From NCBI GenBank assembly GCA_944323845.1, contig CALUUA010000009.1, forward strand, positions 1 through 64,000: a stretch of 64,000 bases of DNA, in the 5' to 3' direction. The DNA comes from an uncultured Bacteroidales bacterium (GTDB lineage: Bacteria > Bacteroidota > Bacteroidia > Bacteroidales > UBA932). Positions within the stretch are counted from its first letter, which is position 1. Each line of letters begins with the position of its first letter. Below are positions 62,115 through 64,000 of the stretch, piece by piece. A program made the translations under genes and the position numbers. The notes beneath the pieces are model-generated. The model was not told the origin of the DNA, searched no databases, and saw nothing but the letters and a program-made list of their open reading frames with translations.

Positions 62115-63485
62115 TCATTCGACATCCATTCTGATGCGCCTTTCCGGCGGCATCAGGCTGTTGCATCGGTTTCCGAGATTCTTGACGAAGCCGAGAGGCA
62201 TCCCGTCATGACAGATAAGCACATAACCCTTTTCCATGTCATGCAGGGCAAGCGAATCCCTGTGAAGGAATTTCAAAGCAGTATTCCTGTCAGTCTCCGC
62301 CGCAGGGCAGGCCTCTTTCCGGAAGCGGATATTCAGGGCAAGGTCCGGATGCGGGACCAGATCGCGGCCTTTCCGCGTAAAGGCTGCACATCCTGAGGAA
62401 ATCATCTTCAGCTTGTCTTCGGCATATGACATTTCGGCAGCTATCGCGGAAGGAACGGCCTTGAGCAAACCGTTCTTGTCTGAAACCGACACCGGAACAG
62501 TGAAAAAATCCTGCACCGCGCCTGACGACGGTTCCTGCCTCGGAGGACGACCTGTTCGATCCATCCTCGGCTGCGGGGCTGTCTTTTTCAGGACGGCGCA
62601 ATACTGCCCCTCCCCTTTTACAAGTCCGGGCACAAGGCAGCAGCCATACTCCGTAGCCAGGACACCGGGAGGAAGGGTTTCCTTTTCCGGGTATATTATT
62701 TCAGCCCCGAGATTATCCGATATCCAGCGGACATTGTCATCATTCTCGAACCTGTTGAAAGTACATGTCGAGTATATCAGATATCCACCTTCGGAAAGGG
62801 CGGGCCAGACATCCGCTATTATGCGCTTCTGCCTCGCCGCGCAATAGGCCACGTTGTCGGCAGACCACTGCGCCACGGCTTCTTCATCTTTTCTGAACAT
62901 GCCTTCGCCGGAGCACGGCACATCAGCCAGGACGATGTCGAAAAATCCTTTCAGATTCCCGAATCCCGCAGGATCGGCCGAGCACACAGCCACGCAAGGA
63001 TCGCCCCAGACGGCGACATTCGAAGCCAGCACCGAAGCTCTGGACCTGACCACTTCATTAGAGACAAGCAGGAAACCGTCTCCGAATGCGGAACGCAGCG
63101 ATGCGGCCGCGTCTGTCGTCTTGCCGCCCGGAGCCGCGCACAGATCAAGAACCCGGACCGCGGAAGGCAGCTCCACGGCTCCGATGACAGACCTGAGCAG
63201 ATAGCCGGGATACATGGCAGAAGAGTCCTGAACATAATAGCATCCGGCATGGAAAAGAGGATCCAGAGTAAACACGGGACGGCTGTCCAACATCATCCCG
63301 TATTCGGACCACGGCACCCGTACCAGGTCGGATATCCTGTCATGTATATCGGCCGGGAGTTTCGACGGATTCCAGCGTACAGACACCGAGGCCGGTTCTT
63401 CCAGCGCAGCTATGGCAATTCCGGCATTGTCCTCCCCTAGCGCGTCACTCAGATACCCGGCGAACAGCTCATTTGCCGAAACCAT
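62115..63485 (-). CDS. rsmF: rRNA cytosine-C5-methyltransferase (RsmF/NOL1-NOP2-Sun family)
   Basis: This 456-residue cytosolic enzyme methylates a cytosine of rRNA with SAM. The SAM site is VLDLCAAPGGKTTDAA near residue 120; motif IV is DVPCSGEGMFRKD and motif VI IYSTCTFNRFENDDN, with the two catalytic cysteines. The C-terminal 120 residues carry an RsmF-type PUA-like domain (GYVLICHDGMPLGFVKN). ATG at 63485 is chosen; it overlaps the previous gene by 17 bases, while an upstream start at 63530 would overlap more. It is in an operon pyrE-SRPBCC-rsmF. Confidence 0.92.
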   Translation of the reverse strand: MVSANELFAGYLSDALGEDNAGIAIAALEEPASVSVRWNPSKLPADIHDRISDLVRVPWSEYGMMLDSRPVFTLDPLFHAGCYYVQDSSAMYPGYLLRSVIGAVELPSAVRVLDLCAAPGGKTTDAAASLRSAFGDGFLLVSNEVVRSRASVLASNVAVWGDPCVAVCSADPAGFGNLKGFFDIVLADVPCSGEGMFRKDEEAVAQWSADNVAYCAARQKRIIADVWPALSEGGYLIYSTCTFNRFENDDNVRWISDNLGAEIIYPEKETLPPGVLATEYGCCLVPGLVKGEGQYCAVLKKTAPQPRMDRTGRPPRQEPSSGAVQDFFTVPVSVSDKNGLLKAVPSAIAAEMSYAEDKLKMISSGCAAFTRKGRDLVPHPDLALNIRFRKEACPAAETDRNTALKFLHRDSLALHDMEKGYVLICHDGMPLGFVKNLGNRCNSLMPPERRIRMDVE

Positions 63486-63927
63486 ACTGTGACGGATCAA
63501 AGCCTTCGGGCATCTTTCCTTCCGAGGCATCCGCCAGAGAAGTCACCATCTTGTCCAGAGCTTCCTTAAGTTTGGAGCCGAGCACCATTTTCATCATGAA
63601 ATTGAGTTCGGCGGAAAACTCCACATGGAAATCAGTCTTGCCGTATTCCGGCGCAGGATCGAAAAACATGGAAAGCGAAAACCGGAAAGGCGCCCCGTCA
63701 TCCTTGAAGTCTATTCTGGAATACGGGACACGGTCTGCCACCCTTATGCCTACATTGAATCCCTGCACCGTTCCCCTGATGGAATCATAGTCCGCCTCGA
63801 CCCCCTGTTTCTTGTCTTCAGGCAGGAACTGCAGAAAGTTCCGCATATCCACGAAACCCATGTACAGTTCATAAGGCTGTCTGGAAACGATTGCATGCCT
63901 GCTTTTTATCTCCGTAGCCATAGTCAT
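63469..63927 (-). CDS. SRPBCC/START-like domain protein
   Basis: This protein of about 152 residues is cytosolic and has a helix-grip fold: FxSxH-like ATEIKSRHAIVSRQPYELY, then repeated beta-strands (VGIRVADRVPYSRIDF; FRFSLSMFFDPAPEYG; DFHVEFSAELNFMMKM) and a C-terminal helix LKEALDKMVTSLADA. Such proteins bind small hydrophobic ligands, but none is known here. ATG at 63927 overlaps the pyrE stop (ATGA); ATG at 63921 is possible. It is common for this protein to follow pyrE in Bacteroidales. Confidence 0.8.
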   Translation of the reverse strand: MTMATEIKSRHAIVSRQPYELYMGFVDMRNFLQFLPEDKKQGVEADYDSIRGTVQGFNVGIRVADRVPYSRIDFKDDGAPFRFSLSMFFDPAPEYGKTDFHVEFSAELNFMMKMVLGSKLKEALDKMVTSLADASEGKMPEGFDPSQYGFGK

Positions 63928-64000
63928 TCGCTTTTGCCCCATGTAGACGGGGAGAAACGCCATTCCTTCAGGAGATCCATATCGGAATCCTTTATATAGC
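63924..64000 (-). CDS. pyrE: Orotate phosphoribosyltransferase, C-terminal end (partial)
   Basis: On the minus strand the frame entering from the window edge encodes YIKDSDMDLLKEWRFSPSTW then GKSE and a stop (TGA at 63926-63924). This closely matches the C-terminus of Bacteroidales orotate phosphoribosyltransferase, which makes OMP in pyrimidine synthesis (pattern GYIxxxDxxxLxxWRxxPxxW). Only about 24 residues are in the window, so the call rests on that end and on the downstream SRPBCC neighbour. Confidence 0.72.
   Translation of the reverse strand, partial: YIKDSDMDLLKEWRFSPSTWGKSE

Overview
The window comes from a Bacteroidota chromosome, almost certainly order Bacteroidales. The first 68 bases are the 5' end of a 16S rRNA gene on the minus strand, and promoter-like sites throughout match the -33/-7 consensus of this phylum (TTTG, 19 bases, TAnnTTTG). 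SusC/SusD, DUF4988, DUF5017, PCMD and Porin_10-type proteins all appear. The 16S start 'GCTAGCGGCAGGCTTAACAC' resembles Rikenellaceae/Alistipes more than Bacteroides, but that placement is tentative. No tRNA, CRISPR array, insertion sequence, integrase or phage gene was seen; the DNA reads as dense, stable chromosome with one accessory-type carbohydrate locus.

Layout. 1-2.4 kb: 16S rRNA start, its leader and promoter, then groESL reading towards the rRNA. 2.6-11.6 kb: mannose-6-phosphate isomerase, an S4 RNA-binding protein, a PCMD surface protein, an M6 metalloprotease with a small lipoprotein, triosephosphate isomerase, an M49-like metallohydrolase and a GT4 glycosyltransferase. 11.8-32.1 kb: a polysaccharide utilization locus. 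Its minus arm runs PL8 lyase, SusC, SusD, DUF5017 lipoprotein. Its plus arm runs GH88 unsaturated glucuronyl hydrolase, a second PL8 lyase, a serine-type sulfatase and two DUF4988 lipoproteins, one with a beta-helix. Both arms start from promoters in one divergent region near 21.2 kb. The enzyme set fits a sulfated glycosaminoglycan such as chondroitin or dermatan sulfate: lyases cut the chain outside or in the periplasm, SusCD imports the pieces, the sulfatase desulfates them and GH88 removes the unsaturated uronic acid.

32.1-44.8 kb: tyrS-rbfA-FtsX permease; a response regulator/histidine kinase/PepSY operon; polA-ECF sigma-rsmG-rpmH; tmk with a DoxX/MauE-like membrane protein; folP. 44.9-53 kb: purB, a FtsB/DivIC-like division protein, a nucleotidyltransferase, a CPBP protease, a MurU-like/AmgK-RapZ fusion pair probably serving cell-wall sugar recycling, and the NAD salvage pair pncB-pncA. 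53-64 kb: Porin_10, an MltF-like transglycosylase, a second FtsX permease with an M13 peptidase, a BASS-type transporter, a TPR lipoprotein-like gene, RsmF, an SRPBCC protein and the 3' end of pyrE.

The least expected signals are outside genes: a multi-hairpin intergenic repeat present in two nearly full copies and one remnant, with a compensatory base change in one stem, and two mirror-image divergent promoters in which the two -7 or -33/-7 elements overlap within an inverted repeat.
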